Shown piece by piece: positions 53,472 to 63,459 of a DNA stretch of 64,000 nt; the first letter of the stretch is position 1; each line of letters starts with the position of its first letter. The position numbers and the translations under genes are program-made. Origin of the DNA: an uncultured cyanobacterium (lineage in GTDB: Bacteria > Cyanobacteriota > Cyanobacteriia > PCC-6307 > Cyanobiaceae); contig CAIQIA010000016.1 of the NCBI GenBank assembly GCA_903871775.1, forward strand, positions 62,001-126,000. The letters are read 5' to 3'. Under the pieces are notes generated by a model. The model ran no database searches and was not told where the DNA came from. It saw only the letters and a program-made list of their open reading frames with translations.

Positions 53472-53795
53472 GTGACCGCCCTGCTGCCCGTGTTGCGCCG
53501 CTGGCACGCCCGCCTCGCGCCGGTGGTGCTGGCGCCGCTGCTGCTGACGGTGGTGAGCGGCATGGCCTACCGGCTGCTGCGCGACTGGGGGGGCCTCGAC
53601 CGCGACCGGGTGCATCTGCTGATGGCGCTGCACGAGGGGGAATGGCTGGGGCCCTGGGGGGAGCCCGTGTACGTGCTGCTCAACGGCCTGGGGCTGCTGT
53701 GGATGCTGGGCACCGGCGGGCTGATGCTGGGGCAGCGCTGGCGGGCCGCCCGGCGGCGGGGGGCCGAAGCGGAGGGGGCAGGGCCAGGAGGGTAA
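53472..53795 (+). CDS. PepSY-associated-type TM protein
   Basis: [82 protein letters not shown] start inferred. Confidence 0.75.
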   Translation: MTALLPVLRRWHARLAPVVLAPLLLTVVSGMAYRLLRDWGGLDRDRVHLLMALHEGEWLGPWGEPVYVLLNGLGLLWMLGTGGLMLGQRWRAARRRGAEAEGAGPGG

Positions 53796-53846
53796 GCTGG
53801 TTGTTTGGCCTGTCATCCGGCAACCGGGGTTGTCGATCCAACCGTC

Positions 53847-54338
53847 ATGACCGCAGAGGAGAGCACCGCAGCAGCGGAGACCATCGAGGAGACCCCCGGC
53901 GAGGAAAGCCCCCGCGAGGAGACCGCCGCCACCGGGGCGACCGCAACCACCGTGGCGGCCCCTGCCACCCCGGGCCGCCGGCTGAGCGGCCGGGAGCTGA
54001 TCGCCGCCTTCGAGGCCGCCCAGCTCAAGGACGACCTGCCCGACATCTACGTGGGTGACACCGTGCGGGTGGGCGTGCGCATCCGTGAGGGCAACAAGGA
54101 ACGGGTGCAGCCGTATGAGGGTGTGGTGATCGCCAAGCGCCACGGCGGCCTGAACGAGACCATCACCGTGCGCCGCATCTTCCAGGGCATCGGGGTCGAG
54201 AGGGTCTTCATGGTGCACAGCCCTCAGGTAGCCTCCATCAAGGTGGAACGACGGGGCAAGGTCCGCCGGGCCAAGCTCTTCTACCTGCGGGACCGGGTCG
54301 GCAAAGCCACCCGGGTGAAGCAGCGCTTCGATCGCTGA
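53847..54338 (+). CDS. rplS: 50S ribosomal protein L19 with acidic/Thr-rich N-terminal extension
   Basis: [96 protein letters not shown]. Confidence 0.97.
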   Translation: MTAEESTAAAETIEETPGEESPREETAATGATATTVAAPATPGRRLSGRELIAAFEAAQLKDDLPDIYVGDTVRVGVRIREGNKERVQPYEGVVIAKRHGGLNETITVRRIFQGIGVERVFMVHSPQVASIKVERRGKVRRAKLFYLRDRVGKATRVKQRFDR

Positions 54339-54400
54339 AGCGTCGTTTCACCGTCCCTTGCCGGCGCCTAACGTGCGTCGGCCGGGGGGTCATCGACCCT

Positions 54401-54473
54401 GCGCCGTTAGTTCAGTTGGTAGAACGCAGGTCTCCAAAACCTGATGTCGGGGGTTCAAGTCCTCCACGGCGCG
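54401..54473 (+). tRNA. tRNA-Trp (CCA)
   Basis: GCGCCGTTAGTTCAGTTGGTAGAACGCAGGTCTCCAAAACCTGATGTCGGGGGTTCAAGTCCTCCACGGCGCG; anticodon loop CTCCAAA. Confidence 0.96.
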
Positions 54474-54532
54474 TTCGATGATCCCCCCGTCCAACTGTTG
54501 TTGTGGTTCTCAGGAACGAGGTACGAAGACCC

Positions 54533-54721
54533 ATGGAATTGGATCTGCAGCCAGGCGATGTGGTGAAGGTGCTGGAATCAGCAGCCCTCGGTTGGGTGAG
54601 GGCCCGGGTGATCCGGGTCAAATCCGGCGGCCGGGTCGTGGTGCAGAGCGATCAGGGTCGTGAGTTCACCGCCCGCGGCAACCAGGTGCGCCTGATCGAA
54701 CCTGCCGGGTTCCGGCCCTGA
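54533..54721 (+). CDS. Small conserved hypothetical protein
   Basis: MELDLQPGDVVKVLESAALGWVRARVIRVKSGGRVVVQSDQGREFTARGNQVRLIEPAGFRP; SH3-like beta pattern. Confidence 0.65.
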   Translation: MELDLQPGDVVKVLESAALGWVRARVIRVKSGGRVVVQSDQGREFTARGNQVRLIEPAGFRP

Positions 54722-54722
54722 G

Positions 54723-55232
54723 ATGCTGATTCTCGCCGCCAGCAGCGGGGAAAACCTGACGATGGCCCGGCAGATCGCCGCGGCCGCCGAGGCCGATGGC
54801 GTCAACGCCGAGATCATCGAGCTCTGTCGCCTCGATCTGCCCCTCTACAACCCCACCGCCCCCGACCTGGACCCCGGCCCGGGGCTCGAACGGCTGGTGG
54901 ACGCTCTGCAGCGCCACCGGGCCCTGTTCGTGTGTGCTCCCGAGTACAACGGCTCCATCCCGCCGGTCCTCAGCAATGCCATCGCCTGGCTGTCGGTGCG
55001 CAGTGCCGACTTCCGGGCGCTGTTCCAGCAGCGGCCTGTGGCCCTCGGCAGCCACAGCGGTGGCGGGGGCCATCGGGTGCTGGTGGCCATGCGCCAGCAG
55101 TTCGCCTACCTGGGCTGCACGGTGCTGGGCCGCGAACTGCTGGCCACGGCCCAGAAGCCCCTCAACCCCCAGTCATTGACCGATCTGGTGGGCCAGCTGG
55201 ATCGTCTGGATCGGCTGGAGCCCGCCGGTTGA
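54723..55232 (+). CDS. NADPH-dependent FMN reductase family
   Basis: MLILAASSGENLTMARQIA...CAPEYNGSIPPVLSNAIAWLS...ALGSHSGGGGHRVL. Confidence 0.9.
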   Translation: MLILAASSGENLTMARQIAAAAEADGVNAEIIELCRLDLPLYNPTAPDLDPGPGLERLVDALQRHRALFVCAPEYNGSIPPVLSNAIAWLSVRSADFRALFQQRPVALGSHSGGGGHRVLVAMRQQFAYLGCTVLGRELLATAQKPLNPQSLTDLVGQLDRLDRLEPAG

Positions 55233-55322
55233 CGGAGGGCACCCCAGAGGCCCATAGTGTTTGTTCCCCCGCAGGGGGTTCCGAGGTCATCAGACCGGTT
55301 CGCCGGCTCGACCTCAGCGTCT

Positions 55323-55396
55323 GGGACTGTAGTTCAATCGGTTAGAGCACCGCCCTGTCACGGCGGAAGTTGCGGGTTCGAGCCCCGTCAGTCCCG
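55323..55396 (+). tRNA. tRNA-Asp (GTC)
   Basis: GGGACTGTAGTTCAATCGGTTAGAGCACCGCCCTGTCACGGCGGAAGTTGCGGGTTCGAGCCCCGTCAGTCCCG; anticodon GUC. Confidence 0.97.
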
Positions 55397-55411
55397 TTTC
55401 CTGAATTTCGC

Positions 55412-56851
55412 GTGAGTTCCGTCCGCGTTCGTCTGGCCCCGAGCCCGACCGGCACCCTGCACATCGGCACCGCCCGCACGGCAGTCTTCAACTGGCTGTT
55501 CGCCCGCCATCAGGGCGGACAGTTTCTGCTGCGGATCGAAGACACCGACCGCGAACGGTCGAAACCCGAATTCACGTCCAACATTCTTGAAGGCCTGGCC
55601 TGGCTGGGGCTGGCGTGGGACGAAGAGCCGGTGATCCAGAGCGCCCGCATCGCCGCCCACCGCGAGGCCATCAGCCGGCTGCTGGCCAGCGGCCATGCCT
55701 ACCGCTGCTACGCCAGCGAGGCCGAACTGGAGGCCATGCGCGAAGGCCAGCGCCAGGCCCAGCAGGCCCCCCGCTACGACAACCGCCACCGACACCTCAC
55801 CCCCGAGCAACAGGCCGCTTACCAGGCCGAAGGCCGCGAGGCGGTGATCCGCTTCCGCATCGACGACGACGCCGTCATCACCTGGACCGACCTGGTGCGG
55901 GGGGAGATGCGCTGGCAGGGCAGCGACCTGGGCGGCGACATGGTGATCGCCCGCCGGGCGCCGGCCGACGCCATCGGCGATCCGCTGTACAACCTGGTGG
56001 TGGTGGTCGACGACGCGGCCATGGCCATCAGCCACGTGATCCGCGGCGAAGACCACCTGGCCAACACCGCCAAGCAGCTGCTGCTGTACCAGGCCCTCGA
56101 GCTGCCGCTGCCGCAGTTCGCCCACACCCCGCTGATCCTCAATGCCGAGGGTCGCAAGCTGTCGAAGCGCGACGGCGTGACCTCGGTGTCTGACTTCCGG
56201 GAGATGGGCTACACCGCCGAGGCCCTGGCGAACTACATGACCCTGCTGGGCTGGTCGCCACCGGAGGGGATGGGCGAACGCTTCAGCCTCAGCGAGGCGG
56301 CGACGGTGTTCGGCTTCGACCGGGTGAACCGGGCCGGTGCCCGCTTCGACTGGGACAAGCTCAACTGGCTGAACGGCCAGGTGCTGCACGCCCTGCCCGC
56401 CGATGCGCTGCTGCAGCGCCTGCAGCCCCTCTGGCAGGCGGCGGGGCTGACCCTGCCGCCCTCGGCCCCCTGGGCCCTCGACCTCTGCCGCCTGCTGGGG
56501 CCGTCGCTGCTGCGCCTCAACGATGGGGTCGAGCAGGCCCGGCCGTTCCTCGAGCGGCCCACCCCCGACGACAGTGCCCGCGACCAGCTGACCCAGCCCG
56601 GCGCCCGCGAAGCCCTGGCGGCGTTGCTGCCGCTGCTGCCCGATCAGGCCACCCCCCTCGACGCTGACAGCGCCCGCGGCCTGCTGGACCAGGCCGTGGC
56701 CGCGGCCGGCGTGCGCAAGGGGGTGCTGATGAAGAGCCTGCGGGCGGCCCTGCTGGGGCGGCTGCAGGGACCGGACCTGGTCGACACCTGGCTATTGCTG
56801 CATCCCCTCGGCGAGGACCGCAGCCGGATCGAGGCCAGCCTCGGCGGCTGA
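55412..56851 (+). CDS. gltX: Glutamate--tRNA ligase
   Basis: [45 protein letters not shown]...[11 protein letters not shown] (KMSKS-like). GTG start. Confidence 0.97.
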   Translation: MSSVRVRLAPSPTGTLHIGTARTAVFNWLFARHQGGQFLLRIEDTDRERSKPEFTSNILEGLAWLGLAWDEEPVIQSARIAAHREAISRLLASGHAYRCYASEAELEAMREGQRQAQQAPRYDNRHRHLTPEQQAAYQAEGREAVIRFRIDDDAVITWTDLVRGEMRWQGSDLGGDMVIARRAPADAIGDPLYNLVVVVDDAAMAISHVIRGEDHLANTAKQLLLYQALELPLPQFAHTPLILNAEGRKLSKRDGVTSVSDFREMGYTAEALANYMTLLGWSPPEGMGERFSLSEAATVFGFDRVNRAGARFDWDKLNWLNGQVLHALPADALLQRLQPLWQAAGLTLPPSAPWALDLCRLLGPSLLRLNDGVEQARPFLERPTPDDSARDQLTQPGAREALAALLPLLPDQATPLDADSARGLLDQAVAAAGVRKGVLMKSLRAALLGRLQGPDLVDTWLLLHPLGEDRSRIEASLGG

Positions 56852-58051
56852 GGGGCCCTGGGTCTGCACCAGCCCCAGGGCCCGGGCCAGGGGCGGGGCC
56901 GTGAGGCCGTGGATGCCCACGGTCATCAGGATCGTCAGAAACACCAGGCCCTGCAAACGGCCGGCCCCGGGGATGCCCGCCGCCTCGAGGCGGATGGCGA
57001 ACAGGCTGGCCACGGCGGCCGTGACGATGCCCCGGGGGGCCAGCCACATCAGCAGCAGCCGCTGGGGCCAGGACAGATCAAGACCCTCGGTGGCGACTCC
57101 CACCGTGAGCGGCCGCTGCACCAGCATCAGCACCAGCACGCAGGCGACGCCGCCGAAACCGAGGGGGCTGAGCTCGGCCCACGACACATCGGCGGCCAGC
57201 AGCGGAAACAGCACGGTGATCGACAGCTGGGCCAGCTGGCGGATCAGGGCATCGAGCTCTTCGGGGCGGCTGGCGGGCCGCCGGGCCACCACCCAGCCGG
57301 CGGCCACCGCAGCGGGCAGGCCCGATTCTTCGAGCTGGCTCTGGCAGGCGCTGGTGAGCAGCAGCAGCACCCCGAGGGTGATCTGCAGGCGCAGGCCGCC
57401 GCCGGGATCATCGGGCAGGCGCCGCAGCAGTTCTGACAGCAGCAGGCCGGTGAGCAGACCCATGCCGAGACCGAAACCGAGCCGCAGCAGCACCCCGCGG
57501 GCCACCCCCTCCCAGCCGTTCACCTGCCCCAGCACCAGATCCAGCAGCAGCAGCGCCAGCACGGCACCGATGGGTTCGAGCACCAGCCCCTCCCCCTCGA
57601 GCACCTCGCCCAGGGGGGGCCGCAGGCCCATCTGCTCGACCAGGGGGGTGACCACCGTCGGACCGGTGGCCAGCACGATGGCGCCGTAGACCGCCGCCAG
57701 GGGGGTGTTGAGGCCCGCCAGCCAGTGGGCGGCGGCCGCCCCGCCGGCGAGGCCCAGGGCCAGGCGCACCAGCACGATGCGCAGCACCGCCTCCCGCGGG
57801 CCCCCCGCCGGCAGCCGCAGGTTGAGGCCCCCGTCAAAGAGCACCAGGCTCACCAGCAGCCCCACCACCGTGCCCAGCCCGGTGCCCAGGTCGAGGGGCT
57901 GCACCCAGCCGAACCCGGCCCGGCCGATCACCAGCCCTGATGCCAGCAGCAGCACCACGCCGGGCAGACCGCTGAGGCGGGCCAGCACCCGCGCCGTGGC
58001 GCCGGCGGCGATGGTGAGCCCCCAGAGCAGCCGCAGGCGGTCTTCGGTCAT
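56792..58051 (-). CDS. Cation:proton antiporter (CPA1/NhaP-like)
   Basis: 12-TM-type hydrophobicity; [82 protein letters not shown]. Confidence 0.92.
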   Translation of the reverse strand: MTEDRLRLLWGLTIAAGATARVLARLSGLPGVVLLLASGLVIGRAGFGWVQPLDLGTGLGTVVGLLVSLVLFDGGLNLRLPAGGPREAVLRIVLVRLALGLAGGAAAAHWLAGLNTPLAAVYGAIVLATGPTVVTPLVEQMGLRPPLGEVLEGEGLVLEPIGAVLALLLLDLVLGQVNGWEGVARGVLLRLGFGLGMGLLTGLLLSELLRRLPDDPGGGLRLQITLGVLLLLTSACQSQLEESGLPAAVAAGWVVARRPASRPEELDALIRQLAQLSITVLFPLLAADVSWAELSPLGFGGVACVLVLMLVQRPLTVGVATEGLDLSWPQRLLLMWLAPRGIVTAAVASLFAIRLEAAGIPGAGRLQGLVFLTILMTVGIHGLTAPPLARALGLVQTQGPSAAEAGLDPAAVLAEGMQQ

Positions 58052-58075
58052 GGCGACGCGATGGAGGGGGGCAGA

Positions 58076-58321
58076 TCAGCCATCGTCGAGGCCGCGGTAT
58101 TCGGGTTCCACGTGCACCGCCAGCACCGCCTTCGGCCGCAGCACCAAGTACTCGCCTTCGAGCTGCCGCAGGGGCACATTGACGAAGGCCTGGGCGTCGG
58201 GCTGGTTGAGGTTCTCGGCATACCAGCTCTGGAAACTGGCGATGTCGGGAAAGTGCACGGTGTGCCGGTGGCCCCCTTCGAGCAGCAGATGCACGGCGTA
58301 ACGGCTGGGCTGGCGGGGCAT
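58076..58321 (-). CDS. Small conserved hypothetical protein
   Basis: MPRQPSRYAVHLLLEGGHRHTVHFPDIASFQSWYAENLNQPDAQAFVNVPLRQLEGEYLVLRPKAVLAVHVEPEYRGLDDG. Confidence 0.65.
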   Translation of the reverse strand: MPRQPSRYAVHLLLEGGHRHTVHFPDIASFQSWYAENLNQPDAQAFVNVPLRQLEGEYLVLRPKAVLAVHVEPEYRGLDDG

Positions 58322-58398
58322 CGGGGGCGGCCGGCTGCCTCCAGGATGCCCGATGCGGCAACACCGCCTGCCAGGCTGGGCCGCAGCGACCACCGGCC

Positions 58399-61311
58399 AT
58401 GGCGAGCCCCCGACCGTTGCTGCTGCTGGTGGATGGCCACTCGCTGGCCTTCCGCAGCTTCTACGCCTTCAGCAAAGGGGGCGACGGCGGCCTCAGCACC
58501 CGCGACGGGGTGCCCACCAGCGTCACCTACGGCTTTCTGAAGGCCCTGCTCGACACCTGCGGCGGCCTCGACCCTCAGGGTCTGGTGATCGCCTTCGACA
58601 CCGCCGAACCCACCTTCCGCCACGAGGCGGATGCGGCCTACAAGGCCCACCGCGACGAAGCGCCCGAGCACTTCTTCAGCGACCTGGCGAACCTGCAGCG
58701 GATCCTGCGGGAGGGGCTTGACCTGCCCCTGTGCGAGGCGCCGGGCTACGAGGCCGACGATGTGCTGGGCACCCTGGCCCGCCGCGGGGCCGACGAGGGC
58801 TGGCGGGTGCGGATTCTGTCGGGGGACCGGGACCTGTTCCAGCTGGTCGACGACGAACGCGACATCGCCGTGCTGTACATGGGCGGCGGACCCTATGCCA
58901 AATCGGCCGGGCCGACCCTGATCGATGCCGCCGGTGTGCTGGCGAAGCTGGGGGTGACACCGCCCGAGGTGGTGGACCTCAAGGCCCTTACCGGCGACAG
59001 CAGCGACAACATCCCCGGCGTCAAGGGTGTGGGCCCCAAGACGGCCATCGGCCTGCTGAAGCAGCACGGCACCCTCGACGGCATCTACGCCGCCCTCGAC
59101 CAGCAGAAGGGGGCCCTGCGCACCCGGCTGGAGGAGGGCCGCGAGAGCGCCTACCGCTCGCGCCATCTCGCCGAGATCCTGGTGACGGTGCCCCTGGCCG
59201 AGGCGCCACGGCTGGCCCTGGGGCAGGTGCGCAGCGACCGCCTGAGCCAGGAGCTCGAGACCCTCGAGCTGGCCAGCCTGGTGCGGCAGGTGCCCCGCTT
59301 CGCGAGCCTGTTCTCGTCAACGCCACCGGCGGCCAGCGAACGGCAGGAACCCACCAACCGCAGCGAGACCTCCGAGGTCAGCAGATCCCCCGACACCAGC
59401 GCACCGACCGAGGCCCCACCGGCCCCGGCCGCACCGGTGCTGGAGCCGGCGATCATCACCACAGCGGCGCAACTGGAACAGCTGGTGCAGCGGCTGCTGG
59501 CCTGCACCGACCCGGCGGCGCCGGTGGCCCTCGACACCGAAACCACCGACCTCAATCCGTTCCGGGCGCAGCTGGTGGGCATCGGCCTGGCCTGGGGCGA
59601 AGCGCCCGATGCCCTGGCCTACCTGCCGGTGGGCCACACGCCCCGGCTCGACGAGCCCGGGGGATTGCCGCTGGAGCAGGTGCTGGCGGCGCTGGCCCCC
59701 TGGCTGGCCAGCGGCGACCATCCCAAGACGCTGCAGAACGCCAAGTACGACCGGCTGATCCTGCTGCGCCATGGGCTCGAGCTGGGCGGCGTGGTGATGG
59801 ACACGCTGCTGGCCGATTACCTGCGCGATGCCAATGCCCGCCACAGCCTCGATGACCTGGCCGAGCGCTGCTTCGGGTTCAGGCCGACGGGCTTCGCCAG
59901 CCTGGTGGGCAAGGGCCAGACCTTTGCCGATGTGCCCCTCGGGGCGGCGGCGCAGTACTGCGCCATGGATGTGCACCTGACACGGCGGCTGACTGCCCGC
60001 CTGCGCGACGAGCTGGAGGCCCTGGGGCCGAAGCTGCGGCCCCTGCTCGAGCAGCTCGAGCTGCCGCTGGAGCCGGTGCTGGCGCGGATGGAAGCAACGG
60101 GCATCCGCATTGATGGCACCTACCTGGCCGCGCTGGGGGCCGAGATGGCCACCGACCTCGAACGGCTCGAACGGGAGGCCCAGGCCGCCGCGGGTGTGAG
60201 CTTCAACCTGGCATCACCGAAGCAGCTGGGGGAACTGCTGTTCGAGACGCTGGGGCTCGACCGGCGCAAGTCGCGCCGCACCAAGACCGGCTGGAGCACC
60301 GATGCGGCGGTGCTCGAAAAACTGGAAGACGACCACCCGGTGGTGGCGCTGGTGCTGGAGCACCGCACGTTGAGCAAGCTGCGCAGCACCTATGTGGAGG
60401 CGCTGCCGGCCCTGGTGGAACCCGAAACGGGCCGGGTGCACACCGATTTCAACCAGGCGGTCACCGCCACCGGCCGGCTGTCGAGCAGCAATCCGAACCT
60501 GCAGAACATTCCGGTGCGCACGGCCTTCAGCCGCCGCATCCGCCAGGCGTTTCTGCCGCAGGAGGGCTGGCGGCTGCTGAGCGCCGACTACAGCCAGATC
60601 GAACTGCGCATTTTGGCGCACCTGTCGGGGGAGGAGCAGCTGATCGAGGCCTACCGGACGGGGGATGACGTGCATGCGCTCACGGCCCGGCTGCTGCTCG
60701 ACAAGGAGACGGTGACCGCTGACGAGCGGCGGCTGGGCAAGACGATCAATTTCGGCGTGATCTATGGCATGGGCGCCCAGCGCTTCGCCCGCGCCACGGG
60801 GGTGAGCCAGGCCGATGCGAAGACGTTTCTGGGGCGCTTCAAGGAGCGCTACCCGCTGGTGTTCGCGTTTCTGGAATGGCAGGAGCGATTGGCCCTGAGC
60901 CAGGGCTGGGTCGAAACGATCATGGGTCGCCGGCGGCCGTTCGCCTTCCATCCGCAGGGGCTGGGGCGCCTGCTGGGGCGACCGCCGGAGGAGATCGACC
61001 TGGAGGTGGCGCGGCGGGGGGGCATGGAGGCGCAGCAGCTGCGGGCGGCGGCGAATGCACCGATCCAGGGCTCCAGCGCCGACATCATCAAGAAGGCGAT
61101 GATCGACCTCGACCGCGAACTGGGCAGCGGTGACCTGCCGGCGCGGCTGCTGCTGCAGGTGCACGACGAGCTGGTGCTCGAATGCGACCCGGCGGCAGAA
61201 GCCACGGTGAGTGCCCTGGTGGTGCGCACGATGACCGAAGCGGTGACCCTGCGGGTGCCGCTGCAGGTCGACATCGCCGCAGGCCCCAACTGGATGGAGG
61301 CCAAGGGCTGA
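58399..61311 (+). CDS. polA: DNA polymerase I
   Basis: 5' nuclease (LLLVDGHSLAFRSFYAF, GYEADDVLGTLA), 3'-5' exonuclease-like (VALDTETTDLNPF) and polymerase A (RLSSSNPNLQNIPVRTAFSRRIRQAF, SADYSQIELRILAHLSGEEQL, QVHDELVLE). Confidence 0.97.
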   Translation: MASPRPLLLLVDGHSLAFRSFYAFSKGGDGGLSTRDGVPTSVTYGFLKALLDTCGGLDPQGLVIAFDTAEPTFRHEADAAYKAHRDEAPEHFFSDLANLQRILREGLDLPLCEAPGYEADDVLGTLARRGADEGWRVRILSGDRDLFQLVDDERDIAVLYMGGGPYAKSAGPTLIDAAGVLAKLGVTPPEVVDLKALTGDSSDNIPGVKGVGPKTAIGLLKQHGTLDGIYAALDQQKGALRTRLEEGRESAYRSRHLAEILVTVPLAEAPRLALGQVRSDRLSQELETLELASLVRQVPRFASLFSSTPPAASERQEPTNRSETSEVSRSPDTSAPTEAPPAPAAPVLEPAIITTAAQLEQLVQRLLACTDPAAPVALDTETTDLNPFRAQLVGIGLAWGEAPDALAYLPVGHTPRLDEPGGLPLEQVLAALAPWLASGDHPKTLQNAKYDRLILLRHGLELGGVVMDTLLADYLRDANARHSLDDLAERCFGFRPTGFASLVGKGQTFADVPLGAAAQYCAMDVHLTRRLTARLRDELEALGPKLRPLLEQLELPLEPVLARMEATGIRIDGTYLAALGAEMATDLERLEREAQAAAGVSFNLASPKQLGELLFETLGLDRRKSRRTKTGWSTDAAVLEKLEDDHPVVALVLEHRTLSKLRSTYVEALPALVEPETGRVHTDFNQAVTATGRLSSSNPNLQNIPVRTAFSRRIRQAFLPQEGWRLLSADYSQIELRILAHLSGEEQLIEAYRTGDDVHALTARLLLDKETVTADERRLGKTINFGVIYGMGAQRFARATGVSQADAKTFLGRFKERYPLVFAFLEWQERLALSQGWVETIMGRRRPFAFHPQGLGRLLGRPPEEIDLEVARRGGMEAQQLRAAANAPIQGSSADIIKKAMIDLDRELGSGDLPARLLLQVHDELVLECDPAAEATVSALVVRTMTEAVTLRVPLQVDIAAGPNWMEAKG

Positions 61312-61363
61312 GCCTGGAACCTGGGTCTGGAACCTGGACCTGGAGCCTCGAACCGTGGCCAAC

Positions 61364-61388
61364 AAAAAACCCCCGCTTGCGGCGGGGG
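61364..61388 (-). terminator. Intrinsic terminator for the RTX protein gene
   Basis: Read on the minus strand: CCCCCGC-CGCAA-GCGGGGG-TTTTTTG; 7-bp GC stem plus T6 tract just downstream of the stop at 61447. Confidence 0.88.
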
Positions 61389-61446
61389 CGTGGGGGAGGA
61401 AAGGAAACCTTGCCAGGACCCGTGATTGGATCCCTGGAAACCAGGA

Positions 61447-62298
61447 TCAGGTGAGGAAGGTGATGTCGCTCTTCTTGATGGCACCCGAGACGACATTGAG
61501 AGAGGTCGTCTGACCGCCGGCGGTGAAGGTGACAGAGGTGTAGCCAGAGGTGTCGTCGCCACCGGAGAACACCAGGGTGGTGTCGATGCCCTTGTCGAAG
61601 ACGAGGCGATCGGTGCCGGATGTGAAGGCCGTGAGGGTGTCGAGGTCGCCCGTGACCACCTGATCGGTGGTGTAGAAGAGCGTGTCGAGGCCAGCACCGA
61701 GGTCGATGCTGTCGCTGCCGGAACCACCACGAATGAGGTCGTTGCCGCCGAAGGCGTTGATGACGTCGTCGCCGGCACCACCGCGGATGAAGTCGTTGAG
61801 GAAGGAACCGACGATGGTGTCGTCGCCCGTACCACCGTGCACGTAGAAGTTGGTGGGGTTGGGAGACATGTTGCCACCGGCAGCGGCGATGGTGACAGAG
61901 GAACCCACGGTGTCGCCGGTGACAGTCTGGGTGAGATTGACCGTGGCGTTCACGTCAGAGGCATTGGCGGCGCCATTTGTGGTGTTGAGCTCGATCGAGA
62001 TCAGCTTGCCGGAGTCAGTGCCGAGGAACTGGGCAGATTCAATGACCTGACCACCACCGAGAACAGCAATGTTGGCGGCACCACCACCAACATTCAGTCG
62101 GTTGTTGGTACCGGTCAGAACGACGTTCTGAGGAGCAGACTCGAAGTTGGTTGTGGAGTAGGTGGTGGTCTGGCCGCCCAACAGTGTGCCGCTCGGGGCG
62201 GTGGCATCAACCGAATTGGCGTTGGTATTCGGTGGTGCTACCGGGACCGCCAGAGGCGACGTGAAAATCGAAAGGGTCGAGGTGTTGGTAACAGTCAT
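61447..62298 (-). CDS. RTX/hemolysin-type calcium-binding repeat protein
   Basis: Nonapeptide repeats GGTGDDTIVGSFLNDFIRGGAGDDVINAFGGNDLIRGGSGSDSIDLGAGLDTL; start MTVTNTSTLSIFT, no N-terminal signal. Confidence 0.9.
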   Translation of the reverse strand: MTVTNTSTLSIFTSPLAVPVAPPNTNANSVDATAPSGTLLGGQTTTYSTTNFESAPQNVVLTGTNNRLNVGGGAANIAVLGGGQVIESAQFLGTDSGKLISIELNTTNGAANASDVNATVNLTQTVTGDTVGSSVTIAAAGGNMSPNPTNFYVHGGTGDDTIVGSFLNDFIRGGAGDDVINAFGGNDLIRGGSGSDSIDLGAGLDTLFYTTDQVVTGDLDTLTAFTSGTDRLVFDKGIDTTLVFSGGDDTSGYTSVTFTAGGQTTSLNVVSGAIKKSDITFLT

Positions 62299-62442
62299 TG
62301 GTCGGCCCTGAAGCGGTGATGGAGTGCTTGAGCAGAAATTACCACGTCGAGATGCAATTCCGGAGCGATCCAGCCGCAGGGGGGCGCCCATGTCAGCAAT
62401 CGCGGATTAGGGGTCTCTCAGAAACACGCAGCGCCTGGCCCC

Positions 62443-63459
62443 TCAGAGCTGCTGCCACAGGGCCAGGGCGTCGCGCAGCAACGTGCGGCGGCACTGGCCC
62501 GCCAGCCGACTCGACAACCGTGGATAGGGTTCGGGCGCCACATTCCAGGCCTGGCCAAGGATCTGGGCGGCCTCCGGGGGCCATTCCCTTTGCGGCAGTC
62601 CCAGGAATCGCCCCACCCGCTGACAGGCTGCTGCCGGATCAATCACCAGATCTTCAAAGCGCAGCACAAGGATTTGGTGTTCCTGGTAACAACGATGCCA
62701 GCGCCTGATCTGGTCCACGTAGAGACTGCCCGCCAGACAATTGGGTGCCCGCCATCCCAGCACCGCCCGTTGCTCGGGGGTGAGAGCCGCCAGCGACTGC
62801 AGTTCGGCATCAATCAGCGTTTCGGCCTCGTCGCTGCCCCCCAGCAGACGCTGACGATGCTGAAACCAGCTCAGGGCGCGCCGCAGGGGCTCGCGCAGCA
62901 GCACGATCAACCTTGCCTCGGGCATCAGCGCCGCCGCCCGCTCGGGGGCCTGGGGATCCTGCAGGTAATCGGGCGTGGCCTCGATGGCCAGGCGCCCCTG
63001 CAGCCGCGCCGGTGAGGGGAACTGCATGCGATACCAGGCCTCGCCCCACGACCAGCGGCCATCGAAAAAATGCAGCTCCTTGCGGGGGTGGCGCCAGAGT
63101 TCGGGAAAGACCTCGAGATAAGCCAGCAGCGATGTGGTGCCGCTCTTGGGAGCGCCGATGAGCAGCACCCGGGGCAGCGCCCCCTCGTCGTGGGGATCAG
63201 CGAGGGCCCCCCGGGCCAGGCGACGGGCCAGGTCGCGGTCGCCCGACACCCATTCCCAGTCAGACCGCACCCAGCGGAGCAGTGGTGGGGTCCCGTCGTC
63301 GAGGGGCAGCTGGCGCAGCAGTGGCAACAGGGCGCCGATGGTGGCGTCGTCGAGGGACTGAAAATGCAGGGCCCGGGCGAGATCGGCCCGCCCCGGGTCG
63401 GCCTGCAACCCCTGCAGCAGCCCGCGGGCCCGCGCCACGGCCCCGTCACCGTCAGGCAT
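62443..63459 (-). CDS. Sulfotransferase family protein
   Basis: VLLIGAPKSGTTSLLAYLEVFPELWRHPRKELHFFDGRW (PAPS 5'-phosphosulfate loop), EATPDYLQDP, LIVLLREPLRRALSWFQH. Confidence 0.92.
   Translation of the reverse strand: MPDGDGAVARARGLLQGLQADPGRADLARALHFQSLDDATIGALLPLLRQLPLDDGTPPLLRWVRSDWEWVSGDRDLARRLARGALADPHDEGALPRVLLIGAPKSGTTSLLAYLEVFPELWRHPRKELHFFDGRWSWGEAWYRMQFPSPARLQGRLAIEATPDYLQDPQAPERAAALMPEARLIVLLREPLRRALSWFQHRQRLLGGSDEAETLIDAELQSLAALTPEQRAVLGWRAPNCLAGSLYVDQIRRWHRCYQEHQILVLRFEDLVIDPAAACQRVGRFLGLPQREWPPEAAQILGQAWNVAPEPYPRLSSRLAGQCRRTLLRDALALWQQL

Noticed and set aside
54401-54533. tRNA-Trp followed by secE as usual in many bacteria
   Set aside because: Downstream ORF is a 62-aa SH3-like hypothetical with no TM helix; not SecE.
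61313-61352. Repeated CTGGAACCTGG-like units after polA
   Set aside because: Only a few imperfect units in a short non-coding spacer; too small to claim a repeat element.
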